DNA of 64,000 nt from Verrucomicrobiales bacterium (GTDB lineage: Bacteria > Verrucomicrobiota > Verrucomicrobiia > Limisphaerales > CANJXF01), in the NCBI GenBank assembly GCA_947478865.1, contig CANJXF010000011.1:23569-87568 (forward strand). Direction: 5' to 3'. This document shows, in pieces, positions 53,292 through 63,174 of the stretch. The notes under the pieces were generated by a model that worked only from the letters and a program-made list of their open reading frames with translations, was not told the origin of the DNA and ran no database searches. Made by a program: the position numbers and the translations under genes. The stretch's first letter is position 1. Every line of letters starts with the position of its first letter.

Positions 53292-53429
53292 TTAAACCGG
53301 AGTCAAACGCTTGCGACCCACACGGCGACGGTTGGCCAAAGTGGCTTTGCCGCTCTTGGTGGAATTGCGATTTAGGAAACCGTGCTGCCGTTTGCGGCGA
53401 ATCTTCGATGGTTGATATTGGCGTTTCAT
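53292..53429 (-). CDS. rpmH: 50S ribosomal protein L34
   Basis: A 45-residue highly basic protein. It starts [19 protein letters not shown] and ends VGRKRLTPV, with [16 protein letters not shown] between, the complete L34 pattern. The ATG at 53429 is preceded by the purine-rich AATTGAGAAAAG. It is the first gene of the rpmH-rnpA-yidD-yidC-khpB cluster. The neighbouring dnaA/oriC often found upstream in bacteria is not here, since gnd lies on the other side and no DnaA boxes were seen. Confidence 0.96.
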   Translation of the reverse strand: MKRQYQPSKIRRKRQHGFLNRNSTKSGKATLANRRRVGRKRLTPV

Positions 53430-53669
53430 CTTTTCTCAATTGAGTTTTGTCGCACAGCAACTGGCTGGGTCAACGAAACTGTCGCGGCCATTCCGCAACA
53501 GGAAGCGAGAAGATAGCAACGAAGAGATGAGTGTCAATCGCTGAAATGGCAAAATCCCCTCGCCCGCACGAACGTGGCTCCAATCGTAGTTTCATTGCCC
53601 GAATTTCTTCTGGCACAGCGATTTGACTTGGGTATCGTAGCGCCTCAACAATTTACTCGGATTAAAATA

Positions 53670-55124
53670 ATGGAACCTAACGCTGATATTGCCCTGATTG
53701 GCCTCGCCGTCATGGGTCAAAACCTTGTCCTCAACATGAACGACCACGGATTTACCGTGGTTGTTTACAATCGCACCGTCGCCAAGGTGGATGAATTTCT
53801 CGCCAAAGAAGCCAAAGGCACAAACGTCCTCGGCGCGCATTCAATCCAGGAAATGGTGGCGCAATTGAAGCGGCCTCGCCGCGTGATGATGCTGGTCAAG
53901 GCCGGCGCTGCGGTGGACGAGTTCATTGAACAGCTCCTTCCTCATCTGGAACCGGGCGATATCATCATCGACGGTGGCAATTCTCTTTATCAGGACACGA
54001 TTCGCCGAACGAAATATGTCGAGTCCAAAGGCTTGCTGTTCGTTGGCACCGGTGTCTCAGGAGGCGAAGAAGGCGCGCGCCGAGGTCCTTCGATCATGCC
54101 CGGTGGCTCACCTGGCGCATGGTCGCACGTGAAAGATATTTTCCAATCCGTCTCGGCGAAGGTCGATGACGGCGCGCCGTGCTGCGATTGGGTCGGGGAA
54201 AATGGAGCGGGTCACTACGTCAAAATGGTTCACAACGGAATCGAATACGGCGACATGCAATTGATCTGTGAAGCGTATCAATTGATGAAAGATGGCCTCG
54301 GCATGACCGCTGACGAAATGCACCTTGTTTTTGCGGAATGGAATAAGGGTGATCTTGACTCGTATTTGATCGAGATCACACGCGACATTCTCGCGTTCAA
54401 GGACACCGATGGACAACCGCTCGTAGACAAAATTCTCGACAAAGCCGGCCAAAAAGGAACGGGCAAATGGACGGTGATTTCATCGCAGGATCTTGGGATT
54501 CCGATCACACTGATGGCCGAAGCGGTTTACTCGCGCTGCATTTCCGCACTGAAGGATGAACGCGTGGCCGCCGCGAAAAAGCTTCGTGGACCGAAGCCCA
54601 AGATTGCTGGCGATCGCGCGAAGCTCGTGGAACAAATTCGCCAGGCACTTTACGCGTCAAAAATCGTTTCCTACGCCCAGGGCTATATGTTGATGCGCGC
54701 CGCTGCTGCGGAAAACAAATGGAACCTGAACTACGGCGGCATCGCCTTAATGTGGCGTGGCGGATGCATTATTCGCAGCCGTTTCCTCGGAAAAATCAAA
54801 GAGGCATTCGATCTCAACCCGAAGCTCACGAATCTGCTGCTCGACAAATTTTTCAAGAAGGCGATCAAGGATTCCCAACGTTCCTGGCGCAACGTGGTGG
54901 CCATCGCAGCGAAAAAAGGAATTCCGACTCCCGCATTTTCAACCGCGTTGAATTTTTACGATGCTTATCGCTCAGAACGTTTGCCGGCAAATTTGCTCCA
55001 GGCGCAACGCGATTATTTTGGCGCCCACACTTACGAACGCGTGGACAAACCGCGCGGAGAATTCTTCCACACCAACTGGACGGGTCGCGGCGGCGATGTG
55101 GCGTCGAGCACCTACAACGCCTGA
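53670..55124 (+). CDS. gnd: 6-phosphogluconate dehydrogenase, decarboxylating
   Basis: NADP-dependent oxidative decarboxylase of the pentose phosphate pathway. The 484-residue product has the Rossmann start [20 protein letters not shown], the nucleotide region [30 protein letters not shown] and the catalytic [20 protein letters not shown]. The C-terminal [13 protein letters not shown] and [19 protein letters not shown] are also present. Length and motifs fit the long GndA form. The ATG at 53670 is chosen over an upstream frame start at 53574. A strong terminator follows at 55148. Confidence 0.97.
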   Translation: MEPNADIALIGLAVMGQNLVLNMNDHGFTVVVYNRTVAKVDEFLAKEAKGTNVLGAHSIQEMVAQLKRPRRVMMLVKAGAAVDEFIEQLLPHLEPGDIIIDGGNSLYQDTIRRTKYVESKGLLFVGTGVSGGEEGARRGPSIMPGGSPGAWSHVKDIFQSVSAKVDDGAPCCDWVGENGAGHYVKMVHNGIEYGDMQLICEAYQLMKDGLGMTADEMHLVFAEWNKGDLDSYLIEITRDILAFKDTDGQPLVDKILDKAGQKGTGKWTVISSQDLGIPITLMAEAVYSRCISALKDERVAAAKKLRGPKPKIAGDRAKLVEQIRQALYASKIVSYAQGYMLMRAAAAENKWNLNYGGIALMWRGGCIIRSRFLGKIKEAFDLNPKLTNLLLDKFFKKAIKDSQRSWRNVVAIAAKKGIPTPAFSTALNFYDAYRSERLPANLLQAQRDYFGAHTYERVDKPRGEFFHTNWTGRGGDVASSTYNA

Positions 55125-55147
55125 TCCGAACCGAAATCTAAAGTGAG

Positions 55148-55180
55148 TCGGGACGGAATTCCTTCCGTCCCGATTTTTTT
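55148..55180 (+). terminator. Rho-independent terminator of gnd
   Basis: TCGGGACGGA, six-base centre, TCCGTCCCGA and then seven T. It lies 24 bp after the gnd stop and also faces the convergent M3 peptidase gene. Confidence 0.88.
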
Positions 55181-55218
55181 GAAAAGTGGCCCTGCCCTGT
55201 TGAGCAGGAGAAGCCGCA

Positions 55219-57369
55219 TCACTTCTTCTGTGCGTTTGCTCCGATGCCAATGGATTCCAAGAACGGTTCCAGCGATTGGTCGTGGCGCAAAAATTTGCGA
55301 ATCGAGATATTCACATCGCGCGAATCGCCGACGGCATAAATCTCATCGCGCAGCCGTTTTCCGACCGCCTTGTCGAAATAACCGTCTTTAGATTTTTCGA
55401 AAACCGTAGCCATATCCGCTGCGATCGCATCCGCCCAGGCGTAACCGTAGTAACCCGCATCGTAGCCCATCAGATGCCCAAAGTAGGCCACGTAAGCCGT
55501 GTTCCCAATTGGGGGAAAGAAAACGTCCGCCGTGATTTTATTCGCAATTTCCACCGGGCTTTCAGACGCCTTTGGGTCGCTGTGCAACGCGAGGTCGGTC
55601 AAACCAAAACCGAGTTGGCGGCGATAGCGCGTGCCTTCCGTCGCGAGTTTGGCTTCTTTCAATTTGGCCAGAATTGCAGGCGGAATTTTCTCATTCGGAT
55701 TGTCATAACGCGCGGCGAATGTATCCAAAACCGATTTGTCCCAAACCCAATTCTCCAGCATTTGCGAAGGCGCTTCGACGAAATCGCGCGGCACGCTCGT
55801 TCCCGCAAACCGCCCGTAATTGGCGCGGGTCAAAACGGAATGCATCGCGTGCCCGAATTCATGAAAAAGCGTTTCCACTTCCGAGTGCGCGAGCAACGAT
55901 GGTTTGCCACCATCGGGCGGCGGGAAGTTACAAATCAAGGCGACCGTCGGGCGCTGATATTTCCCATCTGGCAACCGTTTGCCCTCGATGATTCCGAACT
56001 GTGCGAAGTGATTGTATTTCCCCTCACGTGGGAACATATCGAGGTAGAACAATCCCATTGGCTCGCCGGTTTTCGCGTCGGTCACGGCGAAGAGTTTCAG
56101 ATCATCCACCCATTTATACGGCGCATCAATTGCCTGAAACTTCAGGCCGAAAATCCGTTCGTATATGCGGAACATTCCTTCGAGCACGCGGTCGTAGGGA
56201 AAATAAACGCGCAGCTTTTCCGCATCGACGGTGTAACGCTGCTTCTTGAGTTCATTGCTGTAATAGCGCCAATCCCAAAGGTTGATCTTGGCCTTGGCAT
56301 CGCCCGTGTCTTGCGCTTTCAATTTCTGAAACTCGGCAATTTCCGAATCGAACTTAGGCTGCAAACCAGCTTTCAATTTTTCGAGAAAACCGATCGCCGT
56401 CCTGGCATTTTTGGCCATCTTTGGCTCGATTTGATAATCGGCCCACGAAGCATAACCCAGCGTGTGGGCAATTTCGTTGCGCAGTTTTAAAATCTGCTTC
56501 AGCAGAGGAACATTCTTTTCACGCGCCAAATTGTCGTGCTCGAATAAGAGCTTTTTCCTCGTCTCCTCACGCTTGCAGTTATCCGCCACCATCAAATAGT
56601 GAAACGTGATATTGGCCATGACGGTATACTCGTCATCGCCCGTTTTGATTCCCTTTTGAGTGAGAAAACTTTCGGGCACCCCTTCCAAGTCGGCCTTGGA
56701 GAACTTCAAAGCCTTTTTGGCCTCGGTCACATTCGTCTCGAAGTCGGTCGCCAACTTGGATACTTCTTTGCGCATCCGCTCCACTTCATTGCGCTTTTCT
56801 TTCGGCAACTCCAACCCGGCGCGGCGATAATCACGCATCGTTTCCGTGAAGAGCTTCTGATCTTCCCCGTGTAGTTTCGGCTGGGTGAGCGCAAACGTTT
56901 TCATCGCGGCATAAACATCTTCGCGGTAATCCAAACCGACGGCCCAATCTTGAAACGCTTTGATCGAATCCGTCGCCACTTCGCGAATCGCGGCATTCGT
57001 GCTCGTCTCTTTCATCAGCGACAAACGATTGGCGAATAGTCCGGCACGATAAGAAATGTCGTCCAGCGCGCGCACCGTGTTGGCAAATGTCGCGTCGGAA
57101 GATTTCAGTTGCCCGATGCGATCCAAAGCGGCGTTGGCTTCCTTGATTGTGCTGGCGAGAGAATTCTTAATCGCCTCCGGCGTCGGTTCAAAAGTCGGCA
57201 AACTAAGGATGGAATTAAATTTGCCGGCTTCAGCCTGGAACTGCGCGAATGTTTTCTGGGCGGGAACATTTGCGGTGAAATTCGATTTGGTCGCAGTAGA
57301 TTTACACGCGGCGATTAGCGCGATCAGCGCCGTTCCGGTCGCAAGAAGAGAGAAAGTGAGTTTTTTCAT
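55219..57369 (-). CDS. M3-family metallopeptidase lipoprotein (oligopeptidase/Dcp-like)
   Basis: The 716-residue zinc peptidase has a lipobox (GTALIALIAAC), so it is predicted to be anchored in the envelope. The zinc motif is HEFGH at 503-507 (His503, Glu504, His507), with the third ligand Glu in DFVEAPSQMLENWVWD. Other M3 hallmarks are DNPNEKIPPAIL, GYAWADAIAADM and GRFAGTSVPRDF. M3 enzymes cleave short peptides. The downstream-to-upstream neighbours include two peptide-transport ATPases on the opposite strand (start about 80 bp away), which fits peptide use, but no shared regulation is visible. Confidence 0.92.
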   Translation of the reverse strand: MKKLTFSLLATGTALIALIAACKSTATKSNFTANVPAQKTFAQFQAEAGKFNSILSLPTFEPTPEAIKNSLASTIKEANAALDRIGQLKSSDATFANTVRALDDISYRAGLFANRLSLMKETSTNAAIREVATDSIKAFQDWAVGLDYREDVYAAMKTFALTQPKLHGEDQKLFTETMRDYRRAGLELPKEKRNEVERMRKEVSKLATDFETNVTEAKKALKFSKADLEGVPESFLTQKGIKTGDDEYTVMANITFHYLMVADNCKREETRKKLLFEHDNLAREKNVPLLKQILKLRNEIAHTLGYASWADYQIEPKMAKNARTAIGFLEKLKAGLQPKFDSEIAEFQKLKAQDTGDAKAKINLWDWRYYSNELKKQRYTVDAEKLRVYFPYDRVLEGMFRIYERIFGLKFQAIDAPYKWVDDLKLFAVTDAKTGEPMGLFYLDMFPREGKYNHFAQFGIIEGKRLPDGKYQRPTVALICNFPPPDGGKPSLLAHSEVETLFHEFGHAMHSVLTRANYGRFAGTSVPRDFVEAPSQMLENWVWDKSVLDTFAARYDNPNEKIPPAILAKLKEAKLATEGTRYRRQLGFGLTDLALHSDPKASESPVEIANKITADVFFPPIGNTAYVAYFGHLMGYDAGYYGYAWADAIAADMATVFEKSKDGYFDKAVGKRLRDEIYAVGDSRDVNISIRKFLRHDQSLEPFLESIGIGANAQKK

Positions 57370-57480
57370 ACGTAAGGCGAGTTACGAAACCATTGGAAAT
57401 CTTTTTCCGCAACTGCAATTCGTGGTAAATCTTCTTCTGGCATTGGGTTTTTGCCGAGGCTATGTTGCCCGCGAATTTTG

Positions 57481-58443
57481 ATGTCGAACCTGCTGGAAAT
57501 TAAGAATCTGCAACTGGAATTTGGTTCCGGGACAAACGCAGTGCGAGTCGTCGATGGTGTTTCGCTATCCATCCGCGCCGGTGAAACGGTTTGCCTTGTG
57601 GGCGAAAGCGGTTGTGGAAAAAGTGTGACCGCACTTTCCATCGCGAAGCTGATCCCCACCCCGCCCGCCCACTACGTCGGTGGTGAGATTTTCCTCAACG
57701 GCGTTGATGTTTTGCAAATGTCGAAGAAGTCGCTGCGCGAAATCCGCGGCGGCGTGGTCAGCTATGTTTTTCAGGAGCCAAGCGCATCCTTGAATCCCGT
57801 TTTTCGAGTTGGCCGGCAGATCAAAGAATCACTGAAACTTCATCGGCCCACCTTTGCGACAGACGCAGAGGTAATTCGGCTGCTGAAATTGGTGGGAATT
57901 CCCGCACCGGAATCACGCATTAATGATTACCCGTTTCAAATGTCCGGTGGCATGCAGCAGCGCATAATGATCGCGATGGCTCTTGCATCTGAACCAAAAC
58001 TTTTAGTTGCCGACGAACCGACAACGGCTCTCGATGTGACCATCCAGGCGCAAATTTTAGAGTTGCTGATCGACTTAAAAAAACGCCTCGGAATGAGCAT
58101 TTTGTTGATCACGCACAACTTGGGAATAGTGGGCGATATTGCCGACAGAGTGGCGGTGATGTATGCGGGACAGATTGTGGAATTATCGCCCGCGCTCGAC
58201 TTGTTGAGGCGCCCCCTGCATCCGTATACGAAAGCACTGATGAACTCGGTGCCGCAAATCAAAGGCGGCCCACAACGTTTGCAAGCAATCGCGGGATCCG
58301 TGCCCCCACCCGGAAATTATCCGCCCGGATGTCGATTTTTCCCCCGCTGTCCGACGGCGCAACCCCAGTGTGAAAAAACGATGCCACAACTGTTGGAAGT
58401 GGAACCAAATCGGTGGGTGCGAAGTTTGTATGTCAAACCTTAG
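57481..58443 (+). CDS. Peptide/nickel ABC transporter ATP-binding protein (DppD/OppD-like)
   Basis: The 320-residue ATPase has Walker A GESGCGKS, Q-loop VFQEPSASLNP, signature MSGGMQQR and Walker B LLVADEPTTALD. The H-loop lies in LLITHNLGIVGDIADRV, and the C-terminal oligopeptide-family extension has cysteines in PGCRFFPRCPTAQPQC. The ATG at 57481 begins MSNLLEIKNLQLEF. It is followed 33 bp later by the DppF-like partner. No permease or binding-protein gene is adjacent, so the membrane subunits must be encoded elsewhere. Confidence 0.92.
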   Translation: MSNLLEIKNLQLEFGSGTNAVRVVDGVSLSIRAGETVCLVGESGCGKSVTALSIAKLIPTPPAHYVGGEIFLNGVDVLQMSKKSLREIRGGVVSYVFQEPSASLNPVFRVGRQIKESLKLHRPTFATDAEVIRLLKLVGIPAPESRINDYPFQMSGGMQQRIMIAMALASEPKLLVADEPTTALDVTIQAQILELLIDLKKRLGMSILLITHNLGIVGDIADRVAVMYAGQIVELSPALDLLRRPLHPYTKALMNSVPQIKGGPQRLQAIAGSVPPPGNYPPGCRFFPRCPTAQPQCEKTMPQLLEVEPNRWVRSLYVKP

Positions 58444-58476
58444 TCAGAACAACATTCACAGAATCAAATTTCAAAC

Positions 58477-59442
58477 GTGAGCCTGCTCGAAGTTAAAAAT
58501 TTAAAAGTTCATTTTCCGGTCAAGCACGGACTCTTCAGCCGAGTGAAGGCGTCCGTCAAAGCCGTGGACGATGTGAGCTTTTCAATTGGACCGGGCGAAA
58601 CTCTTGGACTCGTCGGCGAGAGCGGCTGCGGAAAAACCACCTTGGGCCGCGCCATCGTAAAATTAGTCGAGCCAACTTCCGGGAGCGTTGTATTTGCGGA
58701 GCGCGACATCGCCAAACTCTCAGGCCGCGAACTGCGAGGCGTGCGGCGGGGGTTGCAAATGATTTTCCAGGATCCGGTTGGCTCGCTCAATCCGCGAATG
58801 ACCGTCGAGGAAATTGTCGGCGAGGCTTTGGACATTCATAAACTCGCCGGTGATCCAGCGACTCGCCGAAATCGAATTCGCGAATTACTGAAATCTGTTG
58901 GGCTGAATGAAACTCATGCCGAGCGCTACCCGCACGAGTTTAGCGGTGGCCAGCGGCAACGAATCGGAATCGCGCGCGCTCTCGCTGTCGAACCGGAGTT
59001 AATTGTTTGCGACGAACCGGTCAGCGCGCTTGACGTTTCGGTCCAAGCTCAAATTATCAATCTGCTTCAGGACCTGCAACAGGAACGCGGACTCGCTTAT
59101 CTCTTCGTCGCCCATGATTTGGCCGTTGTGAAACATATCAGCCATCGGGTGATGGTGATGTACTTGGGTAAAGTGGTCGAAATCGGGCCGGCCAAAGCCG
59201 TGGTGGAAGAGCCAAAACATCCTTACACACAGGCCTTGATTTCGGCGGTTCCGGTCGTTGATCCCGATTCCAAACGGCAACGGATCGTCCTTCCTGGCGA
59301 CGTTCCGTCACCGATCAATCCGCCCAGCGGCTGTCCATTTCATCCACGCTGCCCCATCGCCCAAGATATTTGCAAAGTTGACCTTCCCCCGCTGCGCGAA
59401 ATCACGCCGGGCCACTATGCAGCGTGTCACTTTGCGAAATGA
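58477..59442 (+). CDS. Peptide/nickel ABC transporter ATP-binding protein (DppF/OppF-like)
   Basis: The 321-residue ATPase begins at a GTG ([13 protein letters not shown]). It has Walker [10 protein letters not shown]-loop [11 protein letters not shown], signature FSGGQRQR, Walker [13 protein letters not shown] and H-loop [13 protein letters not shown]. The C-terminal extension [17 protein letters not shown] is typical of DppF. It pairs with the preceding DppD-like protein as the two ATPase subunits of an oligopeptide importer. The [11 protein letters not shown] insertion after the first strand is the usual OppF feature. Confidence 0.92.
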   Translation: MSLLEVKNLKVHFPVKHGLFSRVKASVKAVDDVSFSIGPGETLGLVGESGCGKTTLGRAIVKLVEPTSGSVVFAERDIAKLSGRELRGVRRGLQMIFQDPVGSLNPRMTVEEIVGEALDIHKLAGDPATRRNRIRELLKSVGLNETHAERYPHEFSGGQRQRIGIARALAVEPELIVCDEPVSALDVSVQAQIINLLQDLQQERGLAYLFVAHDLAVVKHISHRVMVMYLGKVVEIGPAKAVVEEPKHPYTQALISAVPVVDPDSKRQRIVLPGDVPSPINPPSGCPFHPRCPIAQDICKVDLPPLREITPGHYAACHFAK

Positions 59443-59523
59443 ATTGAATTCACATTGCGAAACAGCGTCCAACGTGGCGTGAAATTCGTAACCCGCCCCT
59501 TGCAAACAGCGTCTCTTCCAAAT

Positions 59524-60204
59524 ATGAAGGCGCGCTCCAAAGCATTTACTTTAATTGAACTTCTGGTCGTGATTGCCATAATCGCGATTTTGGCAGGAAT
59601 GCTTTTGCCGGCACTTGGTCGAGCCAAAGAAGCGGCACGGCGGATCAGTTGCATGAACAACCTGAAGCAACTCGGGCTTTCAGAACGGATGTACGCCGAT
59701 GATAACCAGGGCTTTTTCACGCCTCGCGGTGCCACCAATCGTTGGACAACTCTACTTCAGCCCGGATATCGCGATGTGAGGATTTTGAAGTGCCCAAGCG
59801 AAGTAACCAATTCGCCGGCTACATTCGGCAATGATTTGCTTTCCACTAATCAAGTTCCCGCAGATTACGCCCCCCGAACCTACATCATTAATGGTTGGAA
59901 TGATTATTTCGGTGGCGCTGGTCTCAATCCGGGAATCAAAGAGAGTGTCGTGAAGGAGCCTTCGGAAACGATCGTATTCGGAGAAAAGGAACAATCCTCC
60001 CCTCATTTCTATATGGATTACTACGCATACGATGACGACAAACAGCTGGACGAACAAAAACACAGCTCTGCGGGCCGGCCAAATTCTGGCGGTTCAGATT
60101 ATGCGTTTGTTGATGGAAGCGTCCGCTTTCTAAAATGGGGAAAATCCTTTAACCCGATCAACCTCTGGGCAATTACTTCTTGGAGGACAAACAGCACTCC
60201 TTAG
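59524..60204 (+). CDS. Pseudopilin-like secreted protein (prepilin motif), copy A
   Basis: The 226-residue protein has leader [20 protein letters not shown] followed by [18 protein letters not shown] and NNLKQLGLS. The rest of the product has [22 protein letters not shown] and [19 protein letters not shown], and the same blocks occur in copy B at 61277. The ATG at 59524 places the leader correctly. It is probably exported by a type II/IV machinery not present here. The two copies flank two divergent small anchored proteins, which suggests one duplicated unit. Confidence 0.85.
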   Translation: MKARSKAFTLIELLVVIAIIAILAGMLLPALGRAKEAARRISCMNNLKQLGLSERMYADDNQGFFTPRGATNRWTTLLQPGYRDVRILKCPSEVTNSPATFGNDLLSTNQVPADYAPRTYIINGWNDYFGGAGLNPGIKESVVKEPSETIVFGEKEQSSPHFYMDYYAYDDDKQLDEQKHSSAGRPNSGGSDYAFVDGSVRFLKWGKSFNPINLWAITSWRTNSTP

Positions 60205-60264
60205 CCAAGGCGAACTTGGTTTAGGATTTGCGATTGCTGAAATTGTTCCGAATTTCCGTGCAGA

Positions 60265-60705
60265 TTAGTGAACTTGGAACGTGGTTTGGCCCTTGATGTC
60301 TCCAGCTTCCACCATCAACACGTAACTTACGTTTGCCTGTAGCGCTTCCGGCCGGATTTTTTCAACCTTTGGCTTCATGCCTTGGACGGGGGCACCATAA
60401 ATAATAGATTTCGTGGGAACCGAATTGCTTTCTGAAATCAAATGCCAAATCGCATGCGGATACTTGTTCGTCTTGAAATCGCTTTCCTCGACGACTTTCA
60501 GAGATGTCAGCTGGTATTTGCGATTGAGAAAAAAAGAAATGCTGTTTCCAACGACCGCGCCTTTTCCTCGACGCCCACTCGTCTCGGGCCGCAATCGAGA
60601 CGTGATTGCCATTTCCGTTTTTTGAAAGAGGCTGGTGAAGTTAAAGATGTAAATCGCACCCAGCACCCCTAAGAGCAATAGGAGTCCAATATTTTTTTTT
60701 GACAT
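60265..60705 (-). CDS. Membrane-anchored hypothetical protein, paralogue 1
   Basis: The 146-residue protein has one N-terminal helix (IGLLLLLGVLGAIYIFNFTS) and an exposed domain containing TNKYPHAIWHLISESNSVPT and YGAPVQGMKPKV. The tail VLMVEAGDIKGQTTFQVH is beta-like. It is clearly homologous to the next gene. It lies convergent to pseudopilin copy A. Function unknown; a beta-sandwich domain is likely from the alternating pattern. Confidence 0.65.
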   Translation of the reverse strand: MSKKNIGLLLLLGVLGAIYIFNFTSLFQKTEMAITSRLRPETSGRRGKGAVVGNSISFFLNRKYQLTSLKVVEESDFKTNKYPHAIWHLISESNSVPTKSIIYGAPVQGMKPKVEKIRPEALQANVSYVLMVEAGDIKGQTTFQVH

Positions 60706-60752
60706 ACAATAGAGAAGACGCTTGCGACAGTTGGACTGTTACAAATTCGGAA

Positions 60753-61184
60753 CTATTTAGCGTTTCGAGGCTGAAAATCTTTTTCGCCCTTCAACTTTCC
60801 TGCTTCGATCAGAATCCGATAATTTCCACCTGGCTGCAACGATTCCGCGGCAAGTCCCGCGACTTTCGGCTTCATTCCCTTGAGCTGTTCGCCATAAAGA
60901 AAATCAGCCGTCGGAATTGAATTACTGTCTGAGATCAAATGCCAATACGCATGCGGATATTTGTTCGTAGCAGCTTCATCGGTGGAAATAACCTTCAGCG
61001 AAGTGAGCGGAAACTCTCCTTCCAAATAAAATGTAATTGGGTCAACCTGTTTACCTCCACGTCCAGAGAGTATCCGATATTTTATTTGAATTTTTTTCTC
61101 AGCAAACCAGTCAGTGAAGTTGTAAGCGTAAAGCCCACCCAGAATTAGGGCGGCGAAAAGTAAAAAACGGGTTCGGTTTTTCAT
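60753..61184 (-). CDS. Membrane-anchored hypothetical protein, paralogue 2
   Basis: The 143-residue protein has an N-terminal helix (FLLFAALILGGLYAYNFTD), then TNKYPHAYWHLISDSNSIPT, YGEQLKGMKPKV and ILIEAGKLKGEKDFQ. The blocks align in order with paralogue 1, about 40-50% identical by eye, so the pair arose by tandem duplication. It is 47 bp upstream of paralogue 1 on the same strand and divergent from pseudopilin copy B. No family was recognised. Confidence 0.65.
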   Translation of the reverse strand: MKNRTRFLLFAALILGGLYAYNFTDWFAEKKIQIKYRILSGRGGKQVDPITFYLEGEFPLTSLKVISTDEAATNKYPHAYWHLISDSNSIPTADFLYGEQLKGMKPKVAGLAAESLQPGGNYRILIEAGKLKGEKDFQPRNAK

Positions 61185-61276
61185 GTATCCAACGTAGAAT
61201 GACCGGCTGATAAGAATGAATATTCAATTTAGTTTGGGTTTGCAGCGAAATTAAACTAGTGCCATAAAAAGACGCC

Positions 61277-62035
61277 ATGAAAAAAGTTAACTACGCACTG
61301 TGCTGCGTTCAAACGCCGAGAGCTAAATCAAAAGATGGTTTCACTTTGATCGAACTCCTCGTTGTGATTGCCATCATTGCCATTCTTGCCGGAATGCTTT
61401 TGCCGGGATTGTCTCGCGCCAAAGAAGCTGGGAGAAGGATATCGTGCGTGAACAATCTACGCCAATTGGAGTTGTCACTGACTATTTACGCAAGCGACAA
61501 TCATGACAATTTTTGCCCTCGGACTGCAGGTGAAGCGAACAACCCACGCTGGCCGGGTCGCTTGCGCGAGACATTTCGGGATGTAAAAGTTTTACGCTGC
61601 CCAAGTGATGGTCCAAACACCCCGCCCACTGTCACCACGAGCCTGGACCAAGCTGACGCAGCCCCGAGGACATATATCATCAATGGCTGGAACGATTATT
61701 TCCGGGAAAAAGTTGGCGCGTCATTCACGATGGCCAGTATTGATAATCAAGCGATGCCGGAAAACGCCATCAAACGCCCATCCGACACAATCGCATTTGG
61801 AGAAAAGAAAAACCTTTCAGATGTGCTTTCCAATCACTACTTCATGGATTTGGAAGAAGGCAAAGGAAACGATTACGATCAATTGAATCAGGCACGTCAT
61901 TCCGGAGGGTCGGGTTCAGATTATGCGTTCCTTGATAACAGCGTTCGTTTTTTGAAGACATGGCGTTCCGTTGGACCACAGTTCAACCTTTGGGCAGTCA
62001 CCGAGTCCGGACGAACAAACTACGCCTTTCAATGA
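61277..62035 (+). CDS. Pseudopilin-like secreted protein (prepilin motif), copy B
   Basis: The 252-residue protein has prepilin leader [20 protein letters not shown] followed by [19 protein letters not shown]. Later blocks [41 protein letters not shown] and FNLWAVT match copy A in order. The ATG 24 residues before the cleavage motif gives a longer leader ([20 protein letters not shown]) than copy A. It is divergent from paralogue 2 and probably duplicated from the same ancestor as copy A. Confidence 0.85.
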   Translation: MKKVNYALCCVQTPRAKSKDGFTLIELLVVIAIIAILAGMLLPGLSRAKEAGRRISCVNNLRQLELSLTIYASDNHDNFCPRTAGEANNPRWPGRLRETFRDVKVLRCPSDGPNTPPTVTTSLDQADAAPRTYIINGWNDYFREKVGASFTMASIDNQAMPENAIKRPSDTIAFGEKKNLSDVLSNHYFMDLEEGKGNDYDQLNQARHSGGSGSDYAFLDNSVRFLKTWRSVGPQFNLWAVTESGRTNYAFQ

Positions 62036-62052
62036 CGGATTCGGTCGTAAGG

Positions 62053-62964
62053 CTATTTTGACGGAGGCAATTCGTTTGCTCTTGGCGTGATTTTATCAAT
62101 GTTTGCGCTCACGTTGGCCTTGGCGTTTTTCACCGCCCAGTTGATTCCTCCGACGAGAACTTCCTGAAAGACAGGGTTGGCCCATACATCTTCGCGATGA
62201 CCCATTGAAGTATAAAACACCCGACCTTTGCCGTAGATACGCGCCCAGGTTGCAGGATAAGGCGGACGTTGATACATATTCCCTTTCATCCCGCTGGTTT
62301 CCTGAACAAAAAGGACATGCAGGTTGGTAGCGAAGTTTTTCAGTGAATACCACTCCTCCAATGGCGCAAAATTCTCTGGAACGCCGTTGAATCCGGGAAA
62401 TTTCGTTTCGGTGCAGATCATGTGTGATTTCTGCTGGTCGCCATGCTTAATAAATTCCGCCCCCAACATTTTCACGTAAGGATCAATATTTTCCCCATCC
62501 AATTTAAATCTCGCTTCACCATGCTCTTTGTTTCCAGGAGAATGAAAGGTGTCGCTGGCGCTGTGCGTCCCAATAAAACCTTTCCCGCTTTCAATCGCCT
62601 TCAGAAAAGCCGCCTTGCCCTCCTTTGACATTGGCTGATTTCCGTCTGTCCCCGCCTCCGTCAAATCACCCGTAGTGTAAAAAAAGAATGCGTCGTATTT
62701 CGCAATACTATTTGAAGTGAAAATTGAGCCGTCCTTGGAAAAGGTGAACTGAAAATTGTTTTTCTCCCCGATCTGAAGCAATACTTTTTCAGCAAAACTC
62801 AATTGGTTTCCACTCCGTTGTATAACTTCGTGCTCGTATCCCGATGACTTGGAAAAAAACAGAATGCGTTTCGGTTTAGCGGCAGCATTCAGTTGCTGCG
62901 CCGGAATACACCAAACGCAAAGGAGAGCTAAAACCCAGAAAATTCGAGCAACTTGGAAGTTCAT
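62053..62964 (-). CDS. ThuA-domain secreted protein
   Basis: The 303-residue product has a signal peptide (WVLALLCVWCIPAQQLNAA) and a ThuA fold related to class I glutamine amidotransferases. It contains KRILFFSKSSGYEH, FFFYTTGDL, ESGKGFIGTHSASDT, GKGRVFYTSMGHREDVW and a C-terminal GGINWAV. The His of GTHSASD and the SMGH block are conserved in the family. ThuA is linked to trehalose utilisation in rhizobia; secreted forms in Planctomycetes and Verrucomicrobiota are associated with sugar metabolism. No other sugar gene is adjacent. Confidence 0.88.
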   Translation of the reverse strand: MNFQVARIFWVLALLCVWCIPAQQLNAAAKPKRILFFSKSSGYEHEVIQRSGNQLSFAEKVLLQIGEKNNFQFTFSKDGSIFTSNSIAKYDAFFFYTTGDLTEAGTDGNQPMSKEGKAAFLKAIESGKGFIGTHSASDTFHSPGNKEHGEARFKLDGENIDPYVKMLGAEFIKHGDQQKSHMICTETKFPGFNGVPENFAPLEEWYSLKNFATNLHVLFVQETSGMKGNMYQRPPYPATWARIYGKGRVFYTSMGHREDVWANPVFQEVLVGGINWAVKNAKANVSANIDKITPRANELPPSK

Positions 62965-63174
62965 TACCGCCAGCTTAGTTACTTGGTGCGTCAGGCAAAG
63001 CGAAAAAATATCTTAACCATTGCGACCAACTTGAGCCAGCGATTCGACCCGTTGCGGAGTCCAGGTCGGGCCCAAACAGCGCGGGCCGATATCCGTCCAG
63101 ATCAATTTGTCCAAGCACATCCTTCGCGCCCTCATTTCCAGAGCCTATCCGAAATTTTGTGTTTGGGTCTGGGT

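Noticed and set aside
53430..53669. Possible replication origin next to the rpmH-rnpA cluster
   Set aside because: No dnaA gene, no DnaA-box cluster and no AT-rich repeats were seen; the neighbour is gnd.
62965..63174. Coding potential between the ThuA gene and the IS256 transposase
   Set aside because: Frames there show no family features; probably the outer flank of the insertion sequence or eroded DNA.
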